This document shows, in pieces, positions 47,270-55,437 of a stretch of 64,000 nucleotides of DNA (positions within the stretch are counted from its first letter, which is position 1; each line of letters starts with the position of its first letter). The DNA comes from an uncultured Microbulbifer sp. (GTDB lineage: Bacteria > Pseudomonadota > Gammaproteobacteria > Pseudomonadales > Cellvibrionaceae). The stretch spans positions 28,790-92,789 of the forward strand of contig NZ_CANLDD010000014.1 of assembly GCF_947489355.1 (NCBI RefSeq), written 5' to 3'. The notes under the pieces were generated by a model. The model ran no database searches, was not told the origin of the DNA, and saw nothing but the letters and a program-made list of their open reading frames with translations. A program made the position numbers and the translations under genes.

Positions 47270-47831
47270 TTATCGTGATCTCAGAGTTGAAACTCCAACT
47301 CGTCATTCGAAAAATTGTATAGGCTTTGTAGCACCAAAGTCTTGAGCATCGTCAGGCTTTCTAACAGCATTGCTCTTACGCTTCTTTGTGCGAACTTTGT
47401 TCAAGGTGATACGAAAGTCTCCTCAATCAACCAGTCGGTTTAGCTTGATAAAAGATCGCGCTCATTCAGCTTGTGATAACAAACTTTGAGATAAAAAAAC
47501 TTGTTTGCATTACGATATGACCTTGGTTTGTATTTGGATGTCGGTTTTCTAAAAAATGAGCAATTACTAAAGGTGTCATGAATGACTTTCTTGCAGTGTT
47601 GCGTTCTTTTGCGCAGGCTTTGTGCAAATTAGTACGAAAGTCTTCCCAATCAATCAGTTTATTTAATTTAGGGAAAAATATAATTGACTTTTTCTTTTGA
47701 AAACTTAACATTGGGGGTGCGTTACCTTCGGATAATTTGAATTGTTGGCGAAATAATATGAAATTGGAAAGTGGACGTACTTGATGAGCTAGAAGCTCCT
47801 CTTTCTTTAGCTGAGGGCAGAGGCATTGCAT
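47270..47831 (-). pseudogene. Two tandem remnants of an IS5-like transposase N-terminus
   Basis: On the minus strand, the frame at 47466-47831 contains IIFFPKLNKLIDWEDFRTNL then HKACAKERNTARKS. A second copy just beyond it (about 47340-47460) reads RSFIKLNRLVD, stop, GDFRITLNKVRTKKRKSNA. Both match the first part of an IS5-related transposase (KLNKLIDW-DFR-LNK). They look like a local duplication or two insertions of the same element. Confidence 0.5.
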
Positions 47832-48058
47832 CGGTCAGTCTTTGGGGTAGGCATTGCCATTACCTGACGAAAGCAGCTCACAAAAGCATAAATAGGCATC
47901 TGAATAGTTTCTAGACTGTATGAGTAAAATTAACTGTCGATAGCAAGCTAATGTATGGTTTTTGGCTCAATCGGTCTTTTTTTTACGATTTGTCTTGGTC
48001 TGAGAAAAATACTCAGCTGATCAGATTCCCCATAGGGTTCACTATTTTAGGTATATTT
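47832..48058. other. Intergenic region before the decayed precursor gene
   Basis: AT-rich, no gene seen. It may hold the old promoter of the decayed precursor gene at 48059. Confidence 0.4.
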
Positions 48059-48171
48059 ATAAATATTGATTTAACAGTTTAGAGAATATTGAAGCACCTC
48101 TATCCAATGAATACCGGGTAGGCTTCTTAGGTGCTGCTGCAATTGGAATGCGGGTGATTGCAATTACATAA
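48059..48171 (+). pseudogene. Decayed RiPP precursor peptide paralogue
   Basis: Read from the DNA. The frame starting at 48062 gives NIDLTV; after a one-base loss at about 48079 the next frame gives LENIEAPLSNEYRVG then FLGAAAIGMRVIAIT and a TAA stop (48169-48171). This parallels the intact precursor at 63787-63915: NLDLSLEMLE/EAP leader and a Gly/Ala/Ile core ending AIT. TTAGG lies at the position of the ribosome site, but the start codon position reads ATA. With both the start and the frame damaged it should be inactive, unless the frameshift is a sequencing error. Confidence 0.7.
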
Positions 48172-48635
48172 TCCTAATGCTTCGGACTGTTTTGAAGGTT
48201 AGAGGCCTGAATTTACAAGGTTTGGGTCACGGGGGTCGAGCTAATCGTATGTCTAGGTGAATACGAAGTAGGAAAAGTATCTCTTTACTTGCCCACTTTC
48301 GTGGAAAGTCGAACGCTCGTACAGAAGAGCTGTCCGAGGTGTCGAGTTCCTATTGCTACGTAAATTATTAGCCCAATAATTTATGTAATAATAGGGATGG
48401 CTGAACTGCGTGTTATTCCTTAATCCTGAGAAATGCGCTAATTTTGACTTTCCAGAAAGTTAAAGTTGAAACAGTGTGGGCGGTTGATTTTTTGAGGATC
48501 TTTGCTGCAATTTAATATTTAGGGTGCTTGAATTTCTGATTTTTTTATTCTGTGGCAGAAGCTTTGGTGGCTTGAGTTGCTATTTCAACTGAGGAATTTA
48601 GGTTTAACTGTCATGTTTGTAGTGGATAGCTAAAA
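48172..48635. other. Upstream region of the RiPP operon
   Basis: About 460 bp with no gene recognised. It contains a small AAATTATT/AATAATTT hairpin near 48360-48380 and presumably the operon promoter. No clear -35/-10 pair was assigned. Confidence 0.45.
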
Positions 48636-50654
48636 ATGTTTAAGTCTGTTGGTCTTTTTCGATTGAGATTAGTTGGGCGACATGTAGAGGGGGCAAGTTA
48701 CGACTTGGATGATGCCCGTTTGGCAAGCGCCCTAGAAGGAGTCGGCTTGGCCGCCAAGCTCTACAGGGGGCGCCCCGAGGGGCGGGTGCGAGACATTGCC
48801 AGACAACTTATACGTATGCGCACAGATATCTTGTTGATGTGGGTGGCTTTGGATTCTTTAATGCCGGCATTGCGTTTGTGTGAGGCACTCTTGGCATTCC
48901 GCCCGAATATCCGTATTTACTGGTGGGGAGAGGATACCGACAGCTCCGAGGTCAAAGAGCACGCTAGGAATATTGCGACCCTTATTCCGGCTCCAGTGCC
49001 AGAGCAGGTGCTGCCCATGTTACAGGAACTTGGCTTCCTTTCGACTGAGCGTAAGCTACCGGCAGTTTTACCCTCCCCATACATGTCGGGTGTTGTTCCC
49101 TCCGCCGAGGAGGCCATTCGGCTAGGCCTGACGGCTGATGTCCCGGCTGATGTCCTTAACAACGAAGTTACTTGGCTAAGAAACGCCAGGCTAGACAAGC
49201 AGTCCACAATCCCGGTCGATGCCAAAATCTGCTCCGCCGAATCATTGCATAACTTGATACAGGTACTTTCCGGGCTGCCTTGTAGCTATATCCTTCAGGT
49301 TGATATCCAGGCGTTGGTAGGTATCGGGGAAGACCAGCTGCCTGCCGAAGGCTTGAGCAAAATCCGGGTGTCTGGTGAAGAAGGGCAAGTGCCGGATCGG
49401 ATACAAAAAAAAGCCAACAAACTCGGTATCACAATTGAATTTTTTGAGTCCAAGGAAGAGCTTAGCCAGAAAGCGATGCGCTATGCCAACAATGGCATTT
49501 TTGCCTTGCATACCGGGGTTTATACAGATTTGAATCAGATGCCTGGGATTTATCATATCGAAGTCCCGCTGCACATGGACATGCAGAAAAGGCAAGCCGC
49601 CTATCAGTGGGCGGGGGCTAACATGGCGCTACGCAGCGCGGCGGTTGTCTTTGGTGATACAGATCTGGCGCTTGAACACATAACAAATCTGCAGCCGCCA
49701 GTATGCCAAGAGACCAGCGGATGGCCAAAGCATACTTATGCGTTATCCCTAGGTGAAAATGGTGATGCCAATGCAATATTCGACGGTAACCCAGCAAATA
49801 GCAAACAGCTTCGCTACGTTCCCTACCGTGAATTTGACTTCGCTGATACCGTCGAGGGTTGCAGCACAGTTGTGACAATGAAGACTGCCGAGGATGTCGC
49901 TGCATTCGAGCGGAATCTAGCGCAATTCCATAGTAAGGGTGAAATCACTCTGGCCCATCCCAACAGGCCAGTGTCGATCGAGAACAGCTGCCGCTGGCTT
50001 CGCTATGGCAATTGCCGGGTGTCCTTGCTACGCCGCTTGTCAGTGGGCGAAGACATGAATATCAAGGCATGCAGGGACGCGGGTACGATAGGCACAACAC
50101 AGGATACCTACGACCAGCTTATTACCAAGGTCAAGCAGCAACAGCAAATCGAGGAAGTTCAGCGTAACTGTACTTCTTGCCCGGTCAGGGACGACTGTAG
50201 CCACTGCATCCACCTTCCAAATGCATGGGCCGGTCGCTACTGCGAGATACGCAAAACCTATGGAAAAACTGCCCAGTTTTTTGAAATGGCGGCCTTCCCT
50301 TACTTGATAGCTCACTTGCTACACAACAATAGTGACCCGATTGTGGCAAAGGTGTCCGATGAGGGGTTGCCCTCACGGCATTACAAAGGTGAAGTCGGTG
50401 AGACTCGGCAAGGAGCTAGACCTACGCTGGTGACAGTGCTCGACCAACATTTTTCCTGGTGGCGTGGTAGCCGCAAGATAATTAGGCTGAGCGAGCCGCT
50501 GATGACGATGACCGAAGCGTGGTGGAACGGTGCCTCAGAACAACAAATAGCGCAGGAGTTGAGCGCCAAGTTCGGAGTGGACTCGAAGATAGCGCAGGAA
50601 AGCCTATCCAAGGGGCTGGAAAAACTGCGCAGTGAAGGGGTGACACATGGATAA
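48636..50654 (+). CDS. RiPP maturation protein: B12-binding-like fold, SPASM-like cysteines, PqqD-like C-terminus
   Basis: A 672-residue protein without a family I can name. Residues 1-130 look like a Rossmann domain similar to the N-terminal domain of B12-dependent radical SAM proteins (RMRTDILLMWVALDSLMPAL, FRPNIRIYWWGEDTD). The middle part shows no CxxxCxxC radical-SAM motif. Eight cysteines then cluster (452, 460, 479, 512, 515, 521, 524, 536), including NCTSCPVRDDCSHC, in SPASM-like spacing for auxiliary Fe-S clusters. The last 80 residues (EPLMTMTEAWWNGASEQQIA, SKGLEKLRSEGV) resemble a PqqD/RRE winged helix that binds leader peptides. I infer the precursor-recognition scaffold of the pathway. 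It overlaps the methyltransferase gene by 8 bp. Confidence 0.55.
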   Translation: MFKSVGLFRLRLVGRHVEGASYDLDDARLASALEGVGLAAKLYRGRPEGRVRDIARQLIRMRTDILLMWVALDSLMPALRLCEALLAFRPNIRIYWWGEDTDSSEVKEHARNIATLIPAPVPEQVLPMLQELGFLSTERKLPAVLPSPYMSGVVPSAEEAIRLGLTADVPADVLNNEVTWLRNARLDKQSTIPVDAKICSAESLHNLIQVLSGLPCSYILQVDIQALVGIGEDQLPAEGLSKIRVSGEEGQVPDRIQKKANKLGITIEFFESKEELSQKAMRYANNGIFALHTGVYTDLNQMPGIYHIEVPLHMDMQKRQAAYQWAGANMALRSAAVVFGDTDLALEHITNLQPPVCQETSGWPKHTYALSLGENGDANAIFDGNPANSKQLRYVPYREFDFADTVEGCSTVVTMKTAEDVAAFERNLAQFHSKGEITLAHPNRPVSIENSCRWLRYGNCRVSLLRRLSVGEDMNIKACRDAGTIGTTQDTYDQLITKVKQQQQIEEVQRNCTSCPVRDDCSHCIHLPNAWAGRYCEIRKTYGKTAQFFEMAAFPYLIAHLLHNNSDPIVAKVSDEGLPSRHYKGEVGETRQGARPTLVTVLDQHFSWWRGSRKIIRLSEPLMTMTEAWWNGASEQQIAQELSAKFGVDSKIAQESLSKGLEKLRSEGVTHG

Positions 50655-51474
50655 CCGCTGTCTCCCTCCTGCCGATCCTTATCAACCACATTTTCACGGT
50701 TTTTTCCGCAAGCTTCGGGAGCTGGATATCTTTGATGATACTCCGGGCTGCGAAGACATGTATGGCGCCGAACATGCGGCATTTTATGACCTGTTTGCGG
50801 CTGACTATGTCGGTGACATACCGTTGTTCGAGCGCTACTTACCTTCTGCCGGAGGGGCACGGGTTTTAGACCTGGGATGTGGCTCGGGACGGATAGGTTT
50901 TCCGTTGGCCAACAAGGGGCACTTTGTTGACGGTCTTGAGCTTTCTCAAGGCATGCTGCAGTTGGCCGAGAGGCGCCTGCACAAGGAACCTGCCGATGTG
51001 CAATCAAGGCTGCGCTTCATCCAGAAAGACATGAGCGATTTCGACTTAGGGAGCCAGTACGACCTAATCGTCATTGGGGCAACAAGTATTAGCCTGTTGT
51101 TGCTGCCGGAGCAACGTCAAAATTTACTGGAATGTGCGTATTACCACCTCAAGCCCGGCAGTCATCTTATTTTTGACATTCTTAACCATAGCAAGAATAC
51201 CTGGCATAGCGATGTCTGGTCGAAGGAGACTGATGATGGCATGGAAGTCGCGATAGTTTCCCAGGAATTCTATCCTGAGCGGGGTGTTTTTACCTTCAAC
51301 ATGCTGCGGGAGTCCATAGATTGGGATGGGAATACCAGGCGAACTCTGGGAACCAGCACTAAGGCTATGCTGATGCAGGATGAGATTCTGACCGCTTTGC
51401 ATACCGCCAATCTGAAAGTGGTCGAGCAATTCGAGCACCTAGAAAGTCAGTTTTTTGTTGCTACAAAGAAGTGA
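50647..51474 (+). CDS. SAM-dependent methyltransferase (candidate peptide N-methyltransferase)
   Basis: A 275-residue class I methyltransferase starting at ATG 50647 behind AAGGGG. Motif I is VLDLGCGSGRIGFPL (residues 73-87), motif II VDGLELSQGMLQLAE, motif IV YDLIVIGATSISLLLLPEQR, and post-I HLKPGSHLIFDIL. The N-terminal 55 residues (GFFRKLRELDIFDDTPGCED) are specific. In daptide pathways a methyltransferase dimethylates the new C-terminal amine made by the aminotransferase; its position between the scaffold gene and the M50 protease/aminotransferase genes makes that role plausible here. It overlaps both neighbours (8 bp and 4 bp). Confidence 0.75.
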   Translation: MDNRCLPPADPYQPHFHGFFRKLRELDIFDDTPGCEDMYGAEHAAFYDLFAADYVGDIPLFERYLPSAGGARVLDLGCGSGRIGFPLANKGHFVDGLELSQGMLQLAERRLHKEPADVQSRLRFIQKDMSDFDLGSQYDLIVIGATSISLLLLPEQRQNLLECAYYHLKPGSHLIFDILNHSKNTWHSDVWSKETDDGMEVAIVSQEFYPERGVFTFNMLRESIDWDGNTRRTLGTSTKAMLMQDEILTALHTANLKVVEQFEHLESQFFVATKK

Positions 51475-52697
51475 GGAAAATAACCATTTCATCAAGTAAA
51501 CCAAAAGTTAAACAGGGCGTTATTATCGAGCCCGCTGCGGGTGAGCACCGTATTGTCCACGATCCAGAAAACCGAGGCTATTTTAGGTTGGGGATACGCG
51601 AGGCTGATTTCTTGGGGACCCTCGACGGCAACGCCTCCAGGGAGGCACTTGCCAAGCGGACGGCATTCTCCACGCAGCAGGTGGAATTCATGCTGAGCTG
51701 GCTTGCAGACCGGGGACTACTGGAAGGAAGTCAACCTAAGGCAGCCACAACGCAAAGCAAGTCCGGCTTGCCAAAGTTGCTGTCATTCCTGTTCAGCTCG
51801 GAGAGCTGGCGGTGGCATTTGGTAAATCCGGACAAGTTTTTGGATCGCAACATAGGTGCTGTCCATGCTGTGTTTTCCAAGGCAGCATTGCTAAGCCACT
51901 TGCTCATATTCCTCGCCCCTGCCATCTACTTCCTTTGGTCGCCCAAAGACGTGCTGGATACTTTCAGCCATATCGACATTGAGCTGTCATGGAAGCAAGG
52001 GCTAATCGTCTACCTTGCCATACTATTGACGATAGCCCTACACGAATTTGCCCATGCTATTACCTGCAAGCACTTTGGTGGCAAGGTGGAAAAAATAGCG
52101 GTCAAGCTTCTGTACTTACAGCCTGTAGTCTACTGCGATGTCAGTGACAGCTGGCGGTTCAGAGAAACCAGGGAGAAAATCGCCGTCGCTGCAGCCGGTA
52201 TTTTCCTGCAGCTCGAGATATCCGCTATTGCCTTTGTGCTTTTTGTTGCAACTGGTTGGGTGGCACTTTATTTCTATATGGTCTTCAACCTGATAATTGC
52301 CCTGCTCAACTTATTCCCGCTCATTAAATTGGATGGCTACTGGATAATGGTTCACGCAATGGATGAGCCAAACCTGATGCAAAAAGGGTTGCAGGCCGTC
52401 GATCGGCAGGTGCGAAAGCTATTGCGTGTGCCTGTACCCGATAATACGCTTATCGCCTCGGATAGTAACAACTACTGGAAAATTTTGATCTTCGGCCTTG
52501 GGCATTGCCTGGCTGTCCCCTGCTTCTGGATACTGGGCTTGTCGGCAATCTACCGTTATGTGTCGAAGATCAACGAGCAAGTCGCCTTGGTATTGCTCTC
52601 TGCTTTTGCATTGCTGCTTCTCTATAAGGCGTTCAGGTCGCTTTTGGATTACATCATTTCTTTGGATATTATAAACAAAATAAAAGGAACGTTATGA
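51471..52697 (+). CDS. M50 family membrane metalloprotease with PqqD-like N-terminal domain
   Basis: A 408-residue integral membrane protein starting at GTG 51471 (overlaps the previous stop). Residues 20-95 form a PqqD-like winged helix (HDPENRGYFRLGIREADFLG, TLDGNASREALAKR). Then come membrane segments with the zinc motif LHEFAHAITCKHFGG (HExxH, His191-His195) and the third ligand in LIKLDGYWIMVHAMDEPN (Asp288). This is the site-2-protease layout seen in RiPP clusters including daptides, where the protease is thought to cut or process the leader at the membrane. Its start and end both overlap neighbouring genes, indicating strict co-translation. Confidence 0.85.
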   Translation: MRKITISSSKPKVKQGVIIEPAAGEHRIVHDPENRGYFRLGIREADFLGTLDGNASREALAKRTAFSTQQVEFMLSWLADRGLLEGSQPKAATTQSKSGLPKLLSFLFSSESWRWHLVNPDKFLDRNIGAVHAVFSKAALLSHLLIFLAPAIYFLWSPKDVLDTFSHIDIELSWKQGLIVYLAILLTIALHEFAHAITCKHFGGKVEKIAVKLLYLQPVVYCDVSDSWRFRETREKIAVAAAGIFLQLEISAIAFVLFVATGWVALYFYMVFNLIIALLNLFPLIKLDGYWIMVHAMDEPNLMQKGLQAVDRQVRKLLRVPVPDNTLIASDSNNYWKILIFGLGHCLAVPCFWILGLSAIYRYVSKINEQVALVLLSAFALLLLYKAFRSLLDYIISLDIINKIKGTL

Positions 52698-53941
52698 GTG
52701 CGCTCTGGTACCCATATGCCTGCCCCAATACCGAGCCTTCATTGAAGCTGGTACGTGGTGACGGTGTCTACGTAGTCGACAGTCAAGGTCGCGAGTATAT
52801 TAATGGGGCGGGAGGTCTGTGGAACATCACTCTCGGGCTCAACAATCGTGAGCTTGCTTCACGCATGACCGCGCAACTGGAACTAATGGCCTACGGTACC
52901 CTGTTTAACTCTAGCCACCCCCCTGCGCAGCAACTCGCAGAAAGGCTGGTGGAGCTAAGCAACGGTTTGATGGAGAAAGTTTACCTTTCTACGACGGGCT
53001 CTTCTGCAGTCGAAGTGGCGATACGGGCGGCCAAGCTGTCACAGCGAGCAAGGGGTAACGACGAAAAAAAAGAGGTGATCAGTTTCGATAAATCTTACCA
53101 TGGCTGCTCTCTGATGAATCTTTCAGCCAGTGGCCTGAAACATGCCGACCTGATGCGCTGGGAAGATATCCTGCCCGGTTTCCACCTGATACCATCCCCT
53201 GACGAAGAGGGGCGTTCCCTAGATGCATTGTCCACCCTGCTCGAAGCCAGGAGGGAGCACATCGCCTGTTTGGTTATGGAGCCTATATTGGGCTCGGCCG
53301 GTCTTCTGGTGCCCTCAAAGCAATATTGCGAGCAACTTGGCAATCTGTGTAAAGAGCATGAGGTGCTCTTGATTGCTGATGAGGTGGCTACCGGAGGCGG
53401 CCGCTGCGGCGCTATGTTCGCTTCTGGTCTCCTGGGCTTGGAGCCAGATATCATCACACTATCCAAAGCACTGAACTCCGGCTATTACCCACTCGGAGCC
53501 ACCTTGTTCAAGCGCCATGTCGTGGAGCCTATCGAGAAGGCAGGAGCACCGCTTCTTTATGGTTCCACCCAAGATGGCAACCCTGTAGCCTGTGCAGCCG
53601 CCCTAGCTACCCTCGACTACCTCGAAAGCCACGATTTGTACAACCGGGCAGTCAGCCTTGGTGGGATGATCCGACGCGAGCTTGAGGGCTTACTGGGAAG
53701 CTCGGCCGTCAAGGAGATACGGGGTTTGGGAATTATGCTCGGTATCGAACTGGCACACCAGAACGGCACCCCTTTTACCCTTAAGGAAGTTATAGCCGTC
53801 CGAGCGCAATGCCAAGAAGAGGGCCTGCTGGTATATCACTATGATTCTGGCCTGAGCTTGTTTCCCCCGATGACCCTTTCCGACGAGGAAGCAGAAAACC
53901 TGCTGGATATCCTCAAGTCGGTCCTATGCAGGGTTTTGTGA
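52694..53941 (+). CDS. Class III PLP-dependent aminotransferase (candidate peptide C-terminal aminotransferase)
   Basis: A 415-residue enzyme starting at ATG 52694 behind AAGGAA. Features: INGAGGLWNITLGLNN, phosphate site LSTTGSSAVEVAIRAAKL, cofactor Asp229 in LLIADEVATGGGRCG and Schiff-base Lys258 in ITLSKALNSGYYPLGATL. Class III omega-aminotransferases aminate ketones, and in daptide biosynthesis one converts the ketone left by oxidative decarboxylation of the C-terminal Thr into an amine. The same job is inferred here from the neighbouring dehydrogenase, methyltransferase and the Thr-ending precursor. It is distinct from the putrescine-type aminotransferase at 11201. Confidence 0.85.
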   Translation: MSALWYPYACPNTEPSLKLVRGDGVYVVDSQGREYINGAGGLWNITLGLNNRELASRMTAQLELMAYGTLFNSSHPPAQQLAERLVELSNGLMEKVYLSTTGSSAVEVAIRAAKLSQRARGNDEKKEVISFDKSYHGCSLMNLSASGLKHADLMRWEDILPGFHLIPSPDEEGRSLDALSTLLEARREHIACLVMEPILGSAGLLVPSKQYCEQLGNLCKEHEVLLIADEVATGGGRCGAMFASGLLGLEPDIITLSKALNSGYYPLGATLFKRHVVEPIEKAGAPLLYGSTQDGNPVACAAALATLDYLESHDLYNRAVSLGGMIRRELEGLLGSSAVKEIRGLGIMLGIELAHQNGTPFTLKEVIAVRAQCQEEGLLVYHYDSGLSLFPPMTLSDEEAENLLDILKSVLCRVL

Positions 53942-53989
53942 TGAGGCCCCATGGTTTTTGCGTTGAAGCTGCCGAGAGGATGGGTTGAA

Positions 53990-54640
53990 ATGAGCAATAT
54001 TATCCGCGTTTTATGGCAACCCAACAGAACGCTGTCCCGCTTCGCGTGCGGTGAGATTTCGGTTATCCCCTTATTTGTTCTGGTGCTGCTGGTCGACCTT
54101 ATGGTAGCTATCTCACTCATGCCATACATGAAGGAATCCATCTCCCGGGCGGTCACAGATAGCGGCCAGGGGGCAATGGGTTACGAGTCAATCGTCCTCA
54201 GTATTTCAGTCATTACCGCGACTGTAACGCCAATCCTGATCTTAGCGTTTGTTGCAATTTTAATGCTGTTGCTGGTGATGATTTTCGATGGCAAGACTTC
54301 TTACAGCTCGATATTCGGCATGTTGTTGGCGGCCTCCATTCCAGCGCTCATCGCCAGGGCTGGCAGGGGGGGGGCTTATGTTGCTAGGCTGACCGATAAC
54401 CCCAGTCAAGGGGTGACTAGCCTCGGGTACTATGTACCGGAATTTGGTGATGGGCACTGGAATCAGTTGTTAAACGGTGTCGATATCCTTGACCTGTGGA
54501 CATTTGTCCTTGTTGTGTTTGGGTTGCATGTCGTCACTGACCTGAAACGGGCGCCCTCTTACGGTATTGCCCTTTTTATTTGGGGAGGGCTGCAACTAGT
54601 TTACTTCCGCGCCCTTATGTTGACGGAGGCTCCCCTATGA
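53990..54640 (+). CDS. YIP1-family-like membrane protein
   Basis: A 216-residue protein with about five membrane helices. ATG 53990 (GAGAGGA upstream) begins SNIIRVLWQPNRTLSRFACG, the conserved start of YIP1-domain proteins (about one Pro-Asn or basic patch, then helices). Hydrophobic segments: IPLFVLVLLVDLMVAISLMP, ATVTPILILAFVAILMLLLV and DLWTFVLVVFGLHVV. The function is unknown; a second similar protein is encoded at 57688, so both may help the exporters or confer self-protection. Its stop overlaps the dehydrogenase start (ATGA). Confidence 0.7.
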   Translation: MSNIIRVLWQPNRTLSRFACGEISVIPLFVLVLLVDLMVAISLMPYMKESISRAVTDSGQGAMGYESIVLSISVITATVTPILILAFVAILMLLLVMIFDGKTSYSSIFGMLLAASIPALIARAGRGGAYVARLTDNPSQGVTSLGYYVPEFGDGHWNQLLNGVDILDLWTFVLVVFGLHVVTDLKRAPSYGIALFIWGGLQLVYFRALMLTEAPL

Positions 54641-55407
54641 GCCAGCCGATTTTTTCACTTCAAGGCATGGTGCTACTGATCACCGGCGGCGGTTCGGGAA
54701 TTGGCCGTGCCACGGCCAAAGCGATGGCTGCAAGCGGGGCAAAGGTTGCCTTGACTGAGTTGCCGGGGAGGGGGCGTTTGGCCGAGGAAGTCGTGGCTGA
54801 GATAGCTCAAGGAGGTGGTGAGGCGCTGGCTTTGTCGATGGACGTAAGAGATACCTTGACCATAGACAACGTCGTCGACCAGGTTATCGAACACTTTGGC
54901 CGCCTGGATGTATTGGTTAACAATGCCGGCACTCAGATCTTGAAGCCCGCCCTTGAGCTGGAAGAACATGAGTTTGACGAGGTGATGGCCGTAAACCTGA
55001 AAGGTGCCTTTATGTGTGCCCAGGCCGCTGGTCGTTTCATGGTAGAAGAAGGTCGGGGATGCATCATCAATGTCGCCTCCCAGCATGGCGTCGTGGGCAA
55101 CAAATTGCGGGCAGCGTATTGTGCTAGCAAAGGCGGGCTGGTCAACTTGACGCGTGCCCTAGCAGTGGAGTGGGCCAAGTACGGCATACGGGTCAATGCC
55201 GTTAGTCCTACCTTTGTCAGCAATGAGAGTAATCAACAGATTTTCGACTCCCTTGAGTTTCAGGAGGATTTACAGCGCAATCTGCCGCTTGGCCGTGGGG
55301 CCCACCCCGAGGAAATCGCCGTTGGCATTGTCTATCTGGCGTCCGCCAGTGCCAACATGGTAACCGGGCACAATCTAATAATTGACGGAGGATGGACAGC
55401 CCGGTAA
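54637..55407 (+). CDS. Short-chain dehydrogenase/reductase (candidate peptide C-terminal oxidase)
   Basis: A 256-residue classical SDR. Cofactor site ITGGGSGIGRATAKA (residues 15-29), NNAG, catalytic Ser148 in INVASQHG and Tyr161/Lys165 in AAYCASKGG, and the C-terminal GHNLIIDGGWTAR. Members oxidise alcohols with NAD(P). Oxidation of the Thr beta-hydroxyl would give a beta-keto acid that loses CO2, the same chemistry as threonine dehydrogenase. I infer that it supplies the ketone for the aminotransferase, the step done by an iron alcohol-dehydrogenase-like enzyme in known daptides. It is coupled to the preceding gene through ATGA. Confidence 0.85.
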   Translation: MSQPIFSLQGMVLLITGGGSGIGRATAKAMAASGAKVALTELPGRGRLAEEVVAEIAQGGGEALALSMDVRDTLTIDNVVDQVIEHFGRLDVLVNNAGTQILKPALELEEHEFDEVMAVNLKGAFMCAQAAGRFMVEEGRGCIINVASQHGVVGNKLRAAYCASKGGLVNLTRALAVEWAKYGIRVNAVSPTFVSNESNQQIFDSLEFQEDLQRNLPLGRGAHPEEIAVGIVYLASASANMVTGHNLIIDGGWTAR

Positions 55408-55437
55408 AGAAATTTTTTATCGGTTAGGAGGGTACAT

